From IMG/VR virus record IMGVR_UViG_3300007540_000129, positions 1-22,236 of that record: DNA of 22,236 bases; one strand, given 5' to 3'. The notes under the pieces were generated by a model that saw nothing but the letters and a program-made list of their open reading frames with translations, was not told the origin of the DNA and did no database searches. A program made the position numbers and the translations under genes. Below are positions 14,481 to 20,951 of this stretch, one piece after another (the first letter of the stretch is position 1; each line of letters opens with the position of its first letter). This DNA is from a virus.

Positions 14481-15125
14481 CATTCATTTGACGTAAATAT
14501 TGCCGTTCGTCACGGTATTCAAGCCGCTGTTCTCATTGAAAACTTGCGTTTTTGGTTGCTTAAAAACATAGCAAACAAGAAGAACTTTCATGAGGGTCAC
14601 TACTGGACATACAACTCTGTTAAAGCATTTGCAGAACTGTTTCCGTATATGTCTGAAGACTCTATTCAGCGAGTTTTAAAGAAGCTTGAAGTTGAAGGAA
14701 TTTTGTTTACAGGAAGCTTTAATCACAACTCACATGATCGAACCAAATGGTATCGTTTAAGTGAGGATTTCCTTTCCGCAGAATCTTTGATTGCATTCCG
14801 CAAAAACGCGGAATCAATAAGTACAGATATAAAACCAAATAAAAACACTATCTCCAGCGGAAATGCTGGATTATTTGAGAAATTCTGGGATGCCTATCCT
14901 CGCAAGATCAATAAAGGCGGTACTCGTACAGTCTTTGCCAAGATCAAACCTTCTGAAGAAACGCTTCAAAAGATGATTTCTGCCATTGACAAACAAAAAA
15001 GATCCGATCAATGGAAAGACCCCAAATACATTCCACATCCTTCGTCTTGGCTTAACGGTGAGCGTTGGGAAGATGAGGACTCTACGGGTAAACCCTCTTT
15101 TAATCCGCTTGCAGGAGCTATCTAA
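14475..15125 (+). CDS. Winged-helix phage replication protein
   Basis: The 216-residue protein starts with GTG inside the HNH stop. Residues 1-100 contain a probable winged-helix domain (HYWTYNSVKAFAELFPYMSE, then IQRVLKKLEVEGIL). After a polar linker, residues 133-205 read FEKFWDAYPRKINKGGTR, then YIPHPSSWLNGERWED, a C-terminal pattern of phage replication initiators/helicase loaders. It would bind origin DNA and load the helicase. The DnaB-like ATPase follows two genes on. Its stop overlaps the next start as TAATG. Replication role rests on this pattern and context. Confidence 0.65.
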   Translation: MNHSFDVNIAVRHGIQAAVLIENLRFWLLKNIANKKNFHEGHYWTYNSVKAFAELFPYMSEDSIQRVLKKLEVEGILFTGSFNHNSHDRTKWYRLSEDFLSAESLIAFRKNAESISTDIKPNKNTISSGNAGLFEKFWDAYPRKINKGGTRTVFAKIKPSEETLQKMISAIDKQKRSDQWKDPKYIPHPSSWLNGERWEDEDSTGKPSFNPLAGAI

Positions 15126-15460
15126 TGAAGGGTCAGGACGAGATCATCCGAATGAGGATGAGCGGTCTGAAGCCTGAGTGGGTTCACATCTATGACTTTC
15201 CCTATCCAACAGATTGGGCTGAACAAGGAATGATCCCATCGATATGCACTGACAACGATCTGATTAAAACGCTCGACATGAGGTTTTTGGTCAATTTGAA
15301 GGTCTGTGTATCCTCATGCTCCGAAAAACGCGCTATGGCCCTTTTTGAGGCTTGTAAACAGGCAAAGGTTGCACTTGTTGCCGCAGCTTATGTACAAACT
15401 GATAAACCGACATGGAAACAAGATGGATGGACAGGAATCTACAATGCAACTGCTAACTGA
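15125..15460 (+). CDS. Conserved phage hypothetical next to helicase
   Basis: The 111-residue protein (MKGQDEIIRMRMSGLKPEWVH at the start) has an alternating strand-helix pattern with a mid stretch (LDMRFLVNLKVCVSSCSEKRA, 50-70) and a Trp-rich end. A similar small protein commonly precedes the ATPase in related phages, as I recall. Its start overlaps the previous stop (TAATG) and its 3' end overlaps the ATPase start by 17 bp. No enzymatic motif is visible. Confidence 0.6.
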   Translation: MKGQDEIIRMRMSGLKPEWVHIYDFPYPTDWAEQGMIPSICTDNDLIKTLDMRFLVNLKVCVSSCSEKRAMALFEACKQAKVALVAAAYVQTDKPTWKQDGWTGIYNATAN

Positions 15461-16424
15461 TGAAATTGACTTTCGGATTTACATGAAGGAAACAGATGCC
15501 CAGACTAAGGTCAAACGGGCATCTGACTACATCGAAGCAATCAAGGAGCGTTTGAGAGGACGTAAAACTGAGATTGGGACAATGCTTCCTTGGCCTAAAA
15601 CCCATGAAAACTTTGAGTTTCGTAAGGGTGAAGTCACTCTATGGTCTGGTCAGAATGGTCATGGGAAGTCACTGATGACAACTCAGATTGCCTTGTCTCT
15701 CATTGGACAGGGTCAAAAGGTCTGCATTGCATCCTTTGAAATGAAGCCTGCAACCACTATGCAACGTGCTGCTCGTATGTGGGTTGGATTGAATCCTTTT
15801 TGCCCTGAATTTCAAGAGGAAAAAGGTCTGGCAATGCTAGACGATCTGTATGAGCAATTTGGCGATTGGACTGATGATTTTTTGTGGCTGTATGACCAGA
15901 TGGGAACGGCAAATAGTGAAACCATCATTGGTATGGTTCGCTACTGTGCCAAGGTCTTGAACATTGATCACATTTTCATTGACAACCTCGCCAAATGCGT
16001 CAAGGGTGAGGATGACTATAACGGTCAGAAGCTTTTTGTTGATGAACTGACGGCTGTTGCCCGTGATTACAACATCCACATTCATTTGGTTCACCACCTG
16101 AAGAAGCCAGCCAATGAGTACGCCATTCCTGATAAACATGACAACAAGGGTTCAGGATCGATTACCGACCAAGTAGACAACGTTATGTTGGTTTTTCGCA
16201 ACAAGACAAAAGAAGATGATGTGAAAGCAAACGGATCTTTTGGAAAGAACAATGCTGAACCAGATCACTATTTGTTGTGCCGTAAGCAGAGGAACTATGA
16301 AGGCTCTGGTGAGGGTGAACCAACGATCAAGCTGTGGTTTCATCGTGATGCCCAACAGTACATTGCAGAGGCTGGTGATATGCCTCAGTGGTTCCCGGCA
16401 TGGCCTCACGTGGCTACACCATGA
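15444..16424 (+). CDS. DnaB-like RecA-fold helicase/ATPase
   Basis: Start at 15444 is chosen because AGGA precedes this ATG by nine bases. The open frame upstream is the overlap with the preceding gene. The 326-residue protein has a Walker A motif GQNGHGKS (69-76), a Walker B-like HIFIDNL (176-182), the histidine block HIHLVHHLKKP (212-222) and a GSGSITDQVDNV motif (236-247), as in DnaB/Twinkle C-terminal helicase domains. No primase domain is present. It would be the replicative helicase. The stop overlaps the next ATG as ATGA. Confidence 0.8.
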   Translation: MQLLTDEIDFRIYMKETDAQTKVKRASDYIEAIKERLRGRKTEIGTMLPWPKTHENFEFRKGEVTLWSGQNGHGKSLMTTQIALSLIGQGQKVCIASFEMKPATTMQRAARMWVGLNPFCPEFQEEKGLAMLDDLYEQFGDWTDDFLWLYDQMGTANSETIIGMVRYCAKVLNIDHIFIDNLAKCVKGEDDYNGQKLFVDELTAVARDYNIHIHLVHHLKKPANEYAIPDKHDNKGSGSITDQVDNVMLVFRNKTKEDDVKANGSFGKNNAEPDHYLLCRKQRNYEGSGEGEPTIKLWFHRDAQQYIAEAGDMPQWFPAWPHVATP

Positions 16425-16609
16425 CCCGGTCTTATGCGCTCATTCAGCTACTGAAACACGGTGGTCTGACACGGTCTGAGATCAGGGACATCACGGGATG
16501 GCCTAGCAACACAGTCAACAGCGTCATGCTGTCTTTACGTCAAACAAACCAAATTTTGCTTTCAGAAAGAATTTGGAATCTAAGGGTTTCCCCTAATGGC
16601 ATATCATAA
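16421..16609 (+). CDS. Small helix-turn-helix regulator
   Basis: I take ATG 16421, which overlaps the helicase stop (ATGA), rather than a Met 11 codons upstream within that gene. The 62-residue protein contains a winged-helix/HTH unit, LKHGGLTRSEIRDITGWPSN followed by TVNSVMLSLRQ (about 10-41), typical of small DNA-binding regulators. It ends on top of copy B of the 21-bp element and the start of the next gene (14-bp overlap). Autoregulation is plausible but is inference. Confidence 0.6.
   Translation: MTRSYALIQLLKHGGLTRSEIRDITGWPSNTVNSVMLSLRQTNQILLSERIWNLRVSPNGIS
16579..16599 (+). promoter_or_regulatory. 21-bp element, copy B: SD, hairpin and start codon
   Basis: Begins TCTAAGGG and ends CCCTAATGG, matching copy A at 13275-13295 at 18 of 21 positions. 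The AAGGG Shine-Dalgarno and the CCCCT run can form a four-bp G/C stem with a short loop immediately before the ATG at 16596. This sits inside the end of the HTH gene. A translation control role, or a binding site for a phage regulator, is inferred. Confidence 0.5.
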
Positions 16610-16805
16610 ATATTCAAATAAAATTCCTCCTAACAGTCAGCTAGAGATGGCAAGGGCCAGAGAGATTTTTTATACGTGGGAGACTCTTCAGAACAAAGAA
16701 AACCTGATGTTGCAAGTGAAGTCTTCAATCAAGTGGTTTGATGAAGATGGTGTCAGAAGAATTATGAATTACATAAAGGAAATGCGTGATGGAAACCTTG
16801 ATTGA
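16596..16805 (+). CDS. Small helical hypothetical protein
   Basis: A 69-residue basic-acidic protein, probably helical (EMARAREIFYTWETLQNKEN, 17-36; RRIMNYIKEMRD near the end). Its ATG lies in copy B of the 21-bp element, with AAGGG upstream as ribosome binding site, and it overlaps the HTH gene by 14 bp and the next gene by 17 bp. I know no family for it. Confidence 0.55.
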   Translation: MAYHKYSNKIPPNSQLEMARAREIFYTWETLQNKENLMLQVKSSIKWFDEDGVRRIMNYIKEMRDGNLD

Positions 16806-17010
16806 AACTGAACAAGAAATTGAAGCACAAATTGCAATTTTGAAATTTTTTGAAAAACGCTCACGGCCATCAAGGGTGATGAATTTGGTGTTATGTCTTG
16901 AACAAGCTGTGGAGTGTTTGGAAGCTATTGCAAGGGTCACTACACCCAACCAATACATGATGGATTCGATCAACTCAGGCAATGCTGCCCTTCAGGAATT
17001 TTTGAAATGA
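16789..17010 (+). CDS. Small helical hypothetical protein
   Basis: I choose ATG at 16789 (AAAGGA eight bases upstream), not the GTG at 16786. The 73-residue product is helical with many Glu, Leu and Ile (EIEAQIAILKFFEKR, 10-24) and a coiled-coil-like middle. Its stop overlaps the next ATG (ATGA). Function unknown. Confidence 0.55.
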   Translation: METLIETEQEIEAQIAILKFFEKRSRPSRVMNLVLCLEQAVECLEAIARVTTPNQYMMDSINSGNAALQEFLK

Positions 17011-17210
17011 ACTTTTATACCGAACTTAAACAAGTGTTCAAGATACCTACTCCGATGGAAGTTGCAGCTACTCAATTGGCTACTGCTGAACTGGAGCTTT
17101 TGAAAGCTGAAACAGGTGTGGAGTTTGCTTCTTCACTTGTAACGTTTAACAAAAATCAAATTAAACGATTGAAAATTTACATTACAGCTAAAGCATTGGA
17201 ATCAGAATGA
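17007..17210 (+). CDS. Small conserved phage protein, coiled-coil type
   Basis: Start at 17007 (ATGA overlap) is preferred to an in-frame Met 31 codons upstream. The 67-residue product opens MNFYTELKQVFKIPTPMEVA, then a long helix with heptad-like Leu/Ala (TAELELLKAETGVEFA) and a basic end. I recall similar small proteins in Burkholderiales phages, which would support the host guess, though this is not verifiable here. It overlaps the next start by ATGA. Confidence 0.55.
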   Translation: MNFYTELKQVFKIPTPMEVAATQLATAELELLKAETGVEFASSLVTFNKNQIKRLKIYITAKALESE

Positions 17211-17455
17211 TTAAAGAACAAGCCCTAGAAATTATCAAACGCACCGTCGACGTAGCCACAGTCCGAGGTGGGCGTGGGTACAACAGGCCGGGTGAGGTGC
17301 TCTGTGCGTTAAAGAATACAGGCAATGGATACATCGCACACTTCCCTTCTCACTCAAGCTGCCATCAAGACCACTACGTCTGCTTAGACTACGCACAGGC
17401 ATATGACTTGGTGCTTGCACTATCAGCATTTAAAAAAGAATTGGGGTTCGTATGA
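17207..17455 (+). CDS. Small hypothetical with Cys/His cluster
   Basis: The 82-residue protein has an N-terminal helix (EQALEIIKRTVDVATVRGGR) and a middle with His and Cys residues (AHFPSHSSCHQDHYVCLDYA, 44-63) that might bind a metal. The gene is visibly richer in G and C than the ones before it. ATGA overlaps at both ends. No known family. Confidence 0.5.
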   Translation: MIKEQALEIIKRTVDVATVRGGRGYNRPGEVLCALKNTGNGYIAHFPSHSSCHQDHYVCLDYAQAYDLVLALSAFKKELGFV

Positions 17456-17730
17456 AAACACCACACAAACACGCAGCATTTATTCACGCATGGGCTGACG
17501 GCGCTGAGATTGAAGTGCGGATAAGAAATGATGATGTTTGGCTGAAGCTGACCCCGCACCCCGCTTGGGACTCAACTGAATATCGAATCAAGCCGACACC
17601 GAAGCCTGATGTTGTTAGTAAGTTTGAAATACGTTCAGATGGGATAGTGTGGCGCAACACACCAAACATTAACATCAAACTCACCTTTGATGGCAAGTCA
17701 GGTGATCTTAAATCAGCGGAGGTGCTATGA
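17452..17730 (+). CDS. Small phage protein with AWADGAEI motif
   Basis: The 92-residue protein contains FIHAWADGAEIEVRIRND (10-27) then WLKLTPHP and WDSTEYRIKP (40-49), a pattern I recognise from many small phage proteins of unknown function. The C-terminal half looks like a beta-rich add-on (WRNTPNINIKLTFDG). It starts in ATGA overlap with its neighbour and its own stop overlaps the next ATG. The role is unknown. Confidence 0.6.
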   Translation: MKTPHKHAAFIHAWADGAEIEVRIRNDDVWLKLTPHPAWDSTEYRIKPTPKPDVVSKFEIRSDGIVWRNTPNINIKLTFDGKSGDLKSAEVL

Positions 17731-18074
17731 CTAAAGACGAAGTATTGAAGCAGGCGCTTGAGGCGTTGGAAGAACCCCATCCCGGTGTTCGCACAAGTTT
17801 TACCGATGCAATTACGTATCGAGAAAAGATAGAGAAAGCAGTCATTGCAATCAAAGAAGCCTTGGCACAGCCAGAGCAGGAGCCTCCCAAAAACTGGACG
17901 AAAGAGGCATTACGTCGAGCAGGGTTTGATCGACCAGCGCGGACACCAAAGCGCCAGCCGCTTAGCGATGAACTGATTGACCATCTTGGCTATGTGTACG
18001 ACGTTCCGTCATCTTTACGAAGCCCGTTTGCCCGAGCCATCGAACTGCACCACGGCATAGGAGATAAGACATGA
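17727..18074 (+). CDS. Small helical phage protein, paralogue A
   Basis: The 115-residue protein has an N-terminal unit MTKDEVLKQALEALEEP and a repeat-like second helix (KIEKAVIAIKEALAQPEQEP, 34-53), a layout seen in many early phage proteins. The first 16 bases of the gene are identical to those of the gene at 18566 and both encode MTKDE, with the same ALE placement, so the two share ancestry at least at their N-termini. The C-terminal 60 residues (LRRAGFDRPART and further) are not in the second copy. ATGA links on both sides. Confidence 0.6.
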   Translation: MTKDEVLKQALEALEEPHPGVRTSFTDAITYREKIEKAVIAIKEALAQPEQEPPKNWTKEALRRAGFDRPARTPKRQPLSDELIDHLGYVYDVPSSLRSPFARAIELHHGIGDKT

Positions 18075-18322
18075 AGTACAAAGACATTAAAGACTTCAAC
18101 GCACGCTGCGACGATCACCCCGCGCATCAAGAGGGGATGGTCAGTAACGGAATGCTGATTGACCGCTTGATGGAAGAAGTCGAAGAGCTACGTGCGTACA
18201 TTGAAAAGTGCGAATGGGTAGGGCTATATTGGGGAGAGACAGAAAGCGAATGGATTGACCGCATTGAGTTTTTAGCTGGGGCTGAATGGGCAGAAGCCAA
18301 GCTAAAGGAGAAGAACGCATGA
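18071..18322 (+). CDS. Small acidic hypothetical protein
   Basis: An 83-residue acidic protein with a likely helical centre (MLIDRLMEEVEELRAYIEK, 28-46) and Trp/Glu-rich end (WIDRIEFLAGAEWAEAKL). No motif is recognised. Its start overlaps the previous stop (ATGA) and its stop overlaps the start of a tiny membrane protein gene (ATGA). Confidence 0.55.
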   Translation: MKYKDIKDFNARCDDHPAHQEGMVSNGMLIDRLMEEVEELRAYIEKCEWVGLYWGETESEWIDRIEFLAGAEWAEAKLKEKNA

Positions 18323-18459
18323 CAGAATTACTTATTGGTATCTTCATTGGCTACGCTGTAGGCAGTCTTATTGTTTTGGCTTTCTACCGCATGCAAGACG
18401 GCTTCTGGTCTTTTCAGTGGATGCAAAACCTAGAAAACAAACTGAAGGAGAAGACATGA
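18319..18459 (+). CDS. Tiny one-TM protein, 46 residues
   Basis: ATG at 18319 opens a 46-residue ORF with a hydrophobic N-terminal helix (LLIGIFIGYAVGSLIVLAF, about 4-22), then an amphipathic polar tail ending KLKEKT. This predicts a single membrane span with a cytoplasmic C-terminus. It is linked by ATGA to both neighbours. Function unknown. Small membrane proteins in phage early operons are often host-directed, but nothing here shows that. Confidence 0.55.
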   Translation: MTELLIGIFIGYAVGSLIVLAFYRMQDGFWSFQWMQNLENKLKEKT

Positions 18460-18569
18460 CTAAAAACTGGCCTTTTCCTCAATACGATAAACATGGAGTA
18501 ATCATTATTCCTGTTGCACAACCTAAACCTGTTTTTGATTTAACTAAATGTGAGGATGCTTTGTTATGA
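18456..18569 (+). CDS. Tiny hypothetical protein, 37 residues
   Basis: The ATG at 18456 overlaps the preceding stop (ATGA), with AAGGAG close upstream. The 37-residue product (MTKNWPFPQYDKHGVIIIPV, then AQPKPVFDL) is Pro-rich with a short hydrophobic core. It starts with MTK like its neighbours, which all use ATGACTAAA. Coding is supported by the unbroken series of ATGA overlaps. No function can be assigned. Confidence 0.5.
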   Translation: MTKNWPFPQYDKHGVIIIPVAQPKPVFDLTKCEDALL

Positions 18570-18727
18570 CTAAAGACGAAGCAATAAAAGTAGCGCTTGA
18601 ATGGGACGTTCGTCGAAATTTTGTTATGCCTTACAAGGTGCGTGATGCCTTACGTAAAGCTTTGGAACAGCCAAAATATGAAAACATATTAGAAATTGAT
18701 GTTCGACAATTAAAATTAAATGTATGA
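18566..18727 (+). CDS. Small helical protein, shortened paralogue of the gene at 17727
   Basis: A 53-residue ORF starting MTKDEAIKVALEW. Its first 16 bases match the 17727 gene exactly, and the C-terminal KVRDALRKALEQP parallels the second helix of that protein. It lacks the C-terminal 60-residue extension. I read it as a short paralogue or decayed copy. ATGA links join it to both neighbours. Confidence 0.55.
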   Translation: MTKDEAIKVALEWDVRRNFVMPYKVRDALRKALEQPKYENILEIDVRQLKLNV

Positions 18728-18918
18728 CTAAAAAACCTGAAATCTTATTTGCTCCCGGTTGCTTTGATAACTTTGACGGCACTCAAGAGGAATTAGATGA
18801 AATGATTGCTGTATTTAAGGCAATGGTTGAGGACGGCACATTTATGGAAAATGCAGAACAGTTAACAGAGGAAGAAATAGAGGATTACATGACTAAATCA
18901 GGAAATACATTGCAATGA
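18724..18918 (+). CDS. Small conserved acidic phage protein
   Basis: The 64-residue protein has FAPGCFDNFDGTQEELDEM (9-27), a motif I recognise from small conserved phage and prophage proteins of unknown function, and an acidic helical end. ATGA overlaps at both ends. Gene start again reads ATGACTAAA. The role is not known. Confidence 0.6.
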   Translation: MTKKPEILFAPGCFDNFDGTQEELDEMIAVFKAMVEDGTFMENAEQLTEEEIEDYMTKSGNTLQ

Positions 18919-19118
18919 GCTACTTACCTTCATACGCTTTAAACAGTGCAAAAACTGTTGCTGTTGCTACTGATGTCTTTTGGAATCCTATCGATACCGC
19001 TCCACGAAGCGTAAAGATCCAGCTTCTTGGCAAAGGCAATGTAGCTACTTACGGTCTTTATAACGGTGACAAGTTTTGGACTCACTGGGCCCCTTTACCA
19101 AAAATGCCAAATGTTTGA
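18915..19118 (+). CDS. DUF551-like small protein
   Basis: The 67-residue protein contains WNPIDTAPRSVKIQLLGKGN (23-42) and ends WTHWAPLPKMPN, with the Trp-x-x-Ile-x-x-x-Pro start and THWxPLPxxP end typical of DUF551 proteins. The function of this family is unknown. It is joined to its upstream neighbour by ATGA and overlaps the RusA start by eight bases. Confidence 0.65.
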   Translation: MSYLPSYALNSAKTVAVATDVFWNPIDTAPRSVKIQLLGKGNVATYGLYNGDKFWTHWAPLPKMPNV

Positions 19119-19542
19119 TGTTTCTTTCATTATTGAAGGTGATCCAGTAGCCAAGGGTCGCCCTAAGTTTGCTAGACGCGGAAAGTTTGTCAGTGTCTAC
19201 ACCCCTAAAAAGACAAAGACTTATGAAGACAAGGTTGCAGAGGTTGCAAGAATCGCTATGGGTGATCAGGAGCCACTAGAAACGCCTGTAACGGTGTCAA
19301 TCATGATTTACTTCCCTGTACCAGCATCCTACTCAAAGAAACGCCGTGAAGCCTGTTTAAACCAAACTGAAATGCACCTGAAACGTCCAGACATGGACAA
19401 TGTTTACAAAGCAATAACTGATGCGATGAATGGTATTGTTTATCAAGATGACTGTCAGATTGTTTCCATGCACGTAGATAAGGTTTACGCCGATGTTGGG
19501 TCTGTAAGTGTCTATGTTTATGAAAAATTAGCATTAAAATAA
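19111..19542 (+). CDS. rusA: RusA-type Holliday junction resolvase
   Basis: I start at ATG 19111. The longer frame upstream is in the preceding gene. The 143-residue protein has GDPVAKGRPKFARRGKFV (10-27), then YTPKKTKTYED (30-40), and the acidic catalytic block PDMDNVYKAITDAMNG (93-108) with YQDDCQIV (111-118), so Asp94, Asp96 and Asp113 or 114 take the metal-binding places seen in E. coli RusA (Asp70, Asp72, Asp91). RusA cuts four-way junctions with Mg2+ during replication and recombination. Together with the annealing protein on the other strand it would form the recombination set. Confidence 0.85.
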   Translation: MFDVSFIIEGDPVAKGRPKFARRGKFVSVYTPKKTKTYEDKVAEVARIAMGDQEPLETPVTVSIMIYFPVPASYSKKRREACLNQTEMHLKRPDMDNVYKAITDAMNGIVYQDDCQIVSMHVDKVYADVGSVSVYVYEKLALK

Positions 19543-19546
19543 TCAA

Positions 19547-20005
19547 ATGAAAAAACATTGCAAACGTAAAGTACGAATAGCCGTTAACCCTATTGAGATT
19601 GCTATTTCTGGTGCTAGATTGGTCGATCAAAAGGCTTTGAACTATTTAAGACAACGGGAATTGAGCAGTTTGGAGTCAATTGTCAAAGGCAAGGGAACCC
19701 GTCAAGATTGGCAAGAACTGGCTGATGTGATGAATATCACACAAATGATGGCCTTGAACGGCATTGGGCCAGAGGCTTTGGAATGTTGTGATCTTGCATC
19801 TGTTGCACTGGTTGAGGCAAAGGAGCGGTTTGATAAGACAGGAAAGATGGGATTGTCTGGCATTGGATTGACTGCTATTCGGGATGTCTTGGAGTACGCC
19901 CAGCTTCAGCAGTCGAGCATTGCACGGTCTAAGTTTGAAGAAATGATAGATAAAACCCTGAATCATTTAAAGAGTAAGTCACCACTGGTCAAGGTGTTGA
20001 CATGA
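19547..20005 (+). CDS. Conserved phage hypothetical, helical
   Basis: The 152-residue protein reads VNPIEIAISGARLVDQKALN (13-32), RELSSLESIVKGKGT, DWQELADVMNITQMMAL, and a long helical C-terminus. I remember similar proteins in phages near the end of replication operons, but not their function. There is no clear Shine-Dalgarno. The stop overlaps the next start by ATGA. I would not call it a nuclease or regulator on what can be seen. Confidence 0.55.
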   Translation: MKKHCKRKVRIAVNPIEIAISGARLVDQKALNYLRQRELSSLESIVKGKGTRQDWQELADVMNITQMMALNGIGPEALECCDLASVALVEAKERFDKTGKMGLSGIGLTAIRDVLEYAQLQQSSIARSKFEEMIDKTLNHLKSKSPLVKVLT

Positions 20006-20277
20006 ATGAAATCATTGAAGATCAGTTTGTTTATGAGAAACCTGAGTGGTTGATTCTTAAGCTAAGAGAGGCCAGACGATCTAAGAGAGAAAAGAAGTTA
20101 GGCAGAACGGTGGGCAAATGGGGTGGTAGACGTACAGGAGCAGGACGCCCAAAGGTAAAGACGTTTGACTATACGATTGGCATTAATGTCTCTAATTTAC
20201 AACACAAGATGTTATTGGAGATGGGTAATGGTGATTTAAGTGAAGGTGTAATTGCATTGATAAAGGAATATATTTAA
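20002..20277 (+). CDS. Small DNA-binding protein candidate (RHH-like, AT-hook-like)
   Basis: The 91-residue protein has a basic middle (EARRSKREKKLGRT, then GGRRTGAGRP at 41-50), an AT-hook-like Gly-Arg-Pro motif, and a C-terminus with a short strand and two helices (YTIGINVSNLQHKMLLEM, then LSEGVIALIKEYI), as in ribbon-helix-helix proteins. It may bind DNA as a dimer. It overlaps the previous stop (ATGA), and its stop overlaps the next ATG (TAATG). Role unproven. Confidence 0.55.
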   Translation: MNEIIEDQFVYEKPEWLILKLREARRSKREKKLGRTVGKWGGRRTGAGRPKVKTFDYTIGINVSNLQHKMLLEMGNGDLSEGVIALIKEYI

Positions 20278-20600
20278 TGGAAATCGACCCACTATTGGCA
20301 GTTGAGTTCATTCAGAAGAATGCAGGGATATTTAGTCAGGCCAAGGCTGACAGGTTGTTTATTGAGAACTATCTAAAGACTGTGAAGTCTCGTTTGATGG
20401 GGCAATCTGACAGTAAATCATTGGGTGACCGTGAGGCTTATGCCTATGCTCATGCGGATTATGTTGAACAGTTGCATGGATTACGTGAGGCTGTAGAGGC
20501 TGAAGAGCGTATTAAGTGGTTGATGACTGCTGCACAGGCCAAGATAGATGTGTGGAAGACTTTGGAATACACAAAACGTGCAGAGATGAAAAACCTGTGA
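20277..20600 (+). CDS. Conserved phage helical protein
   Basis: The 107-residue protein is nearly all helical, with SQAKADRLFIENYLKTVKSR (20-39), then DREAYAYAHADYVEQLHGLR (51-70) and an Ala/Glu-rich end. I recognise a similar conserved phage protein of unknown function often seen near the terminase region. It starts in TAATG overlap and is the last gene before a 350-base non-coding region. Confidence 0.6.
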   Translation: MEIDPLLAVEFIQKNAGIFSQAKADRLFIENYLKTVKSRLMGQSDSKSLGDREAYAYAHADYVEQLHGLREAVEAEERIKWLMTAAQAKIDVWKTLEYTKRAEMKNL

Positions 20601-20606
20601 TATAGT
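20598..20606 (+). promoter_or_regulatory. Candidate extended -10 promoter (TGATATAGT)
   Basis: TG-A-TATAGT overlaps the stop codon of the previous gene. TATAGT differs from the consensus -10 at one base, and the preceding TG with one spacer base makes an extended -10. No good -35 is found (GTGCAG at 17-bp spacing), which is acceptable for extended -10 promoters. Transcription would start near 20613 and run into the strong terminator that ends at 20713. Confidence 0.4.
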
Positions 20607-20612
20607 AAATGC

Positions 20613-20713
20613 GTTGTCGTGATATTCAACAAAGTTTTAAGCCATTTAGTCATGCACCTGAGACCCTTAAAAAAGGTCTTTTATCACCGGATGCATGATT
20701 AAGTGGCTTTTTT
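20613..20713 (+). ncRNA. Candidate small RNA ending in a long-stem terminator
   Basis: The 5' arm at 20639-20656 and the 3' arm at 20692-20709 pair over 18 positions, with only two G-U wobbles. A nested hairpin (AGACC 20661-20665 with GGTCT 20675-20679) lies in the loop and is itself followed by TTTT. Six T close the unit at 20708-20713. A good extended -10 sits just upstream. This could be a discrete RNA of about 100 nt, or just an unusually long terminator of the preceding operon. The start is a guess. Confidence 0.45.
20639..20713 (+). terminator. Rho-independent terminator with 18-bp stem
   Basis: Long inverted repeat (arms 20639-20656 and 20692-20709, 16 Watson-Crick plus 2 wobble pairs) followed by TTTTTT. 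Much longer than typical intrinsic terminators, and with a second hairpin inside. It would end rightward transcription after the gene finishing at 20600. Confidence 0.7.
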
Positions 20714-20951
20714 CATTCACGGCAACCGTCAGGGCGCGTTAGCTGATGGTCTGCATGGACTGAACCCAATAAACACCGCATATCGATACACCCCGATACA
20801 GTGACCAGCGTTGATTAACCGACTGGTAAAGCACAAAGTAACTCAGGTGGACAACTAGGCTTTGTGTATAAGTGAATTAATCCCTCATGGGCACTTGGTC
20901 TGTACTTCAACAGATGGAGCGGGTAGGATCTAATCCACCCTAGCTAAACCT
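20714..20951 (+). other. Structured non-coding region before the YbcO-like gene
   Basis: No convincing coding is present. Visible elements: an eight-bp stem with one wobble (20725-20732 with 20743-20750); a direct repeat CGATACA at 20784 and 20794, ten bases apart; an eight-bp stem with one wobble (20831-20838 with 20860-20867) around a 21-base loop; CCC-TCAT-GGG and TCTGT-ACAGA hairpins (about 20882-20914); and a GGGT/ACCC plus GGAT/ATCC hairpin (20921-20940) just before the next ATG. Together this looks like a structured leader or RNA. It could also carry a promoter and operators. Confidence 0.4.

Noticed and set aside
20883-20951. tRNA-like order of three hairpins before the YbcO-like gene
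   Set aside because: There is no matching acceptor stem, no TTCRA in the T loop position and the anticodon loop has six bases. I list it only as structured non-coding sequence.
20591-20951. Near-repeat AAACCTGTG / AAACCTATG at the two ends of the structured region
   Set aside because: Only 8 of 9 bases match and the copies are next to a stop and a start codon. Too short to argue for an insertion.
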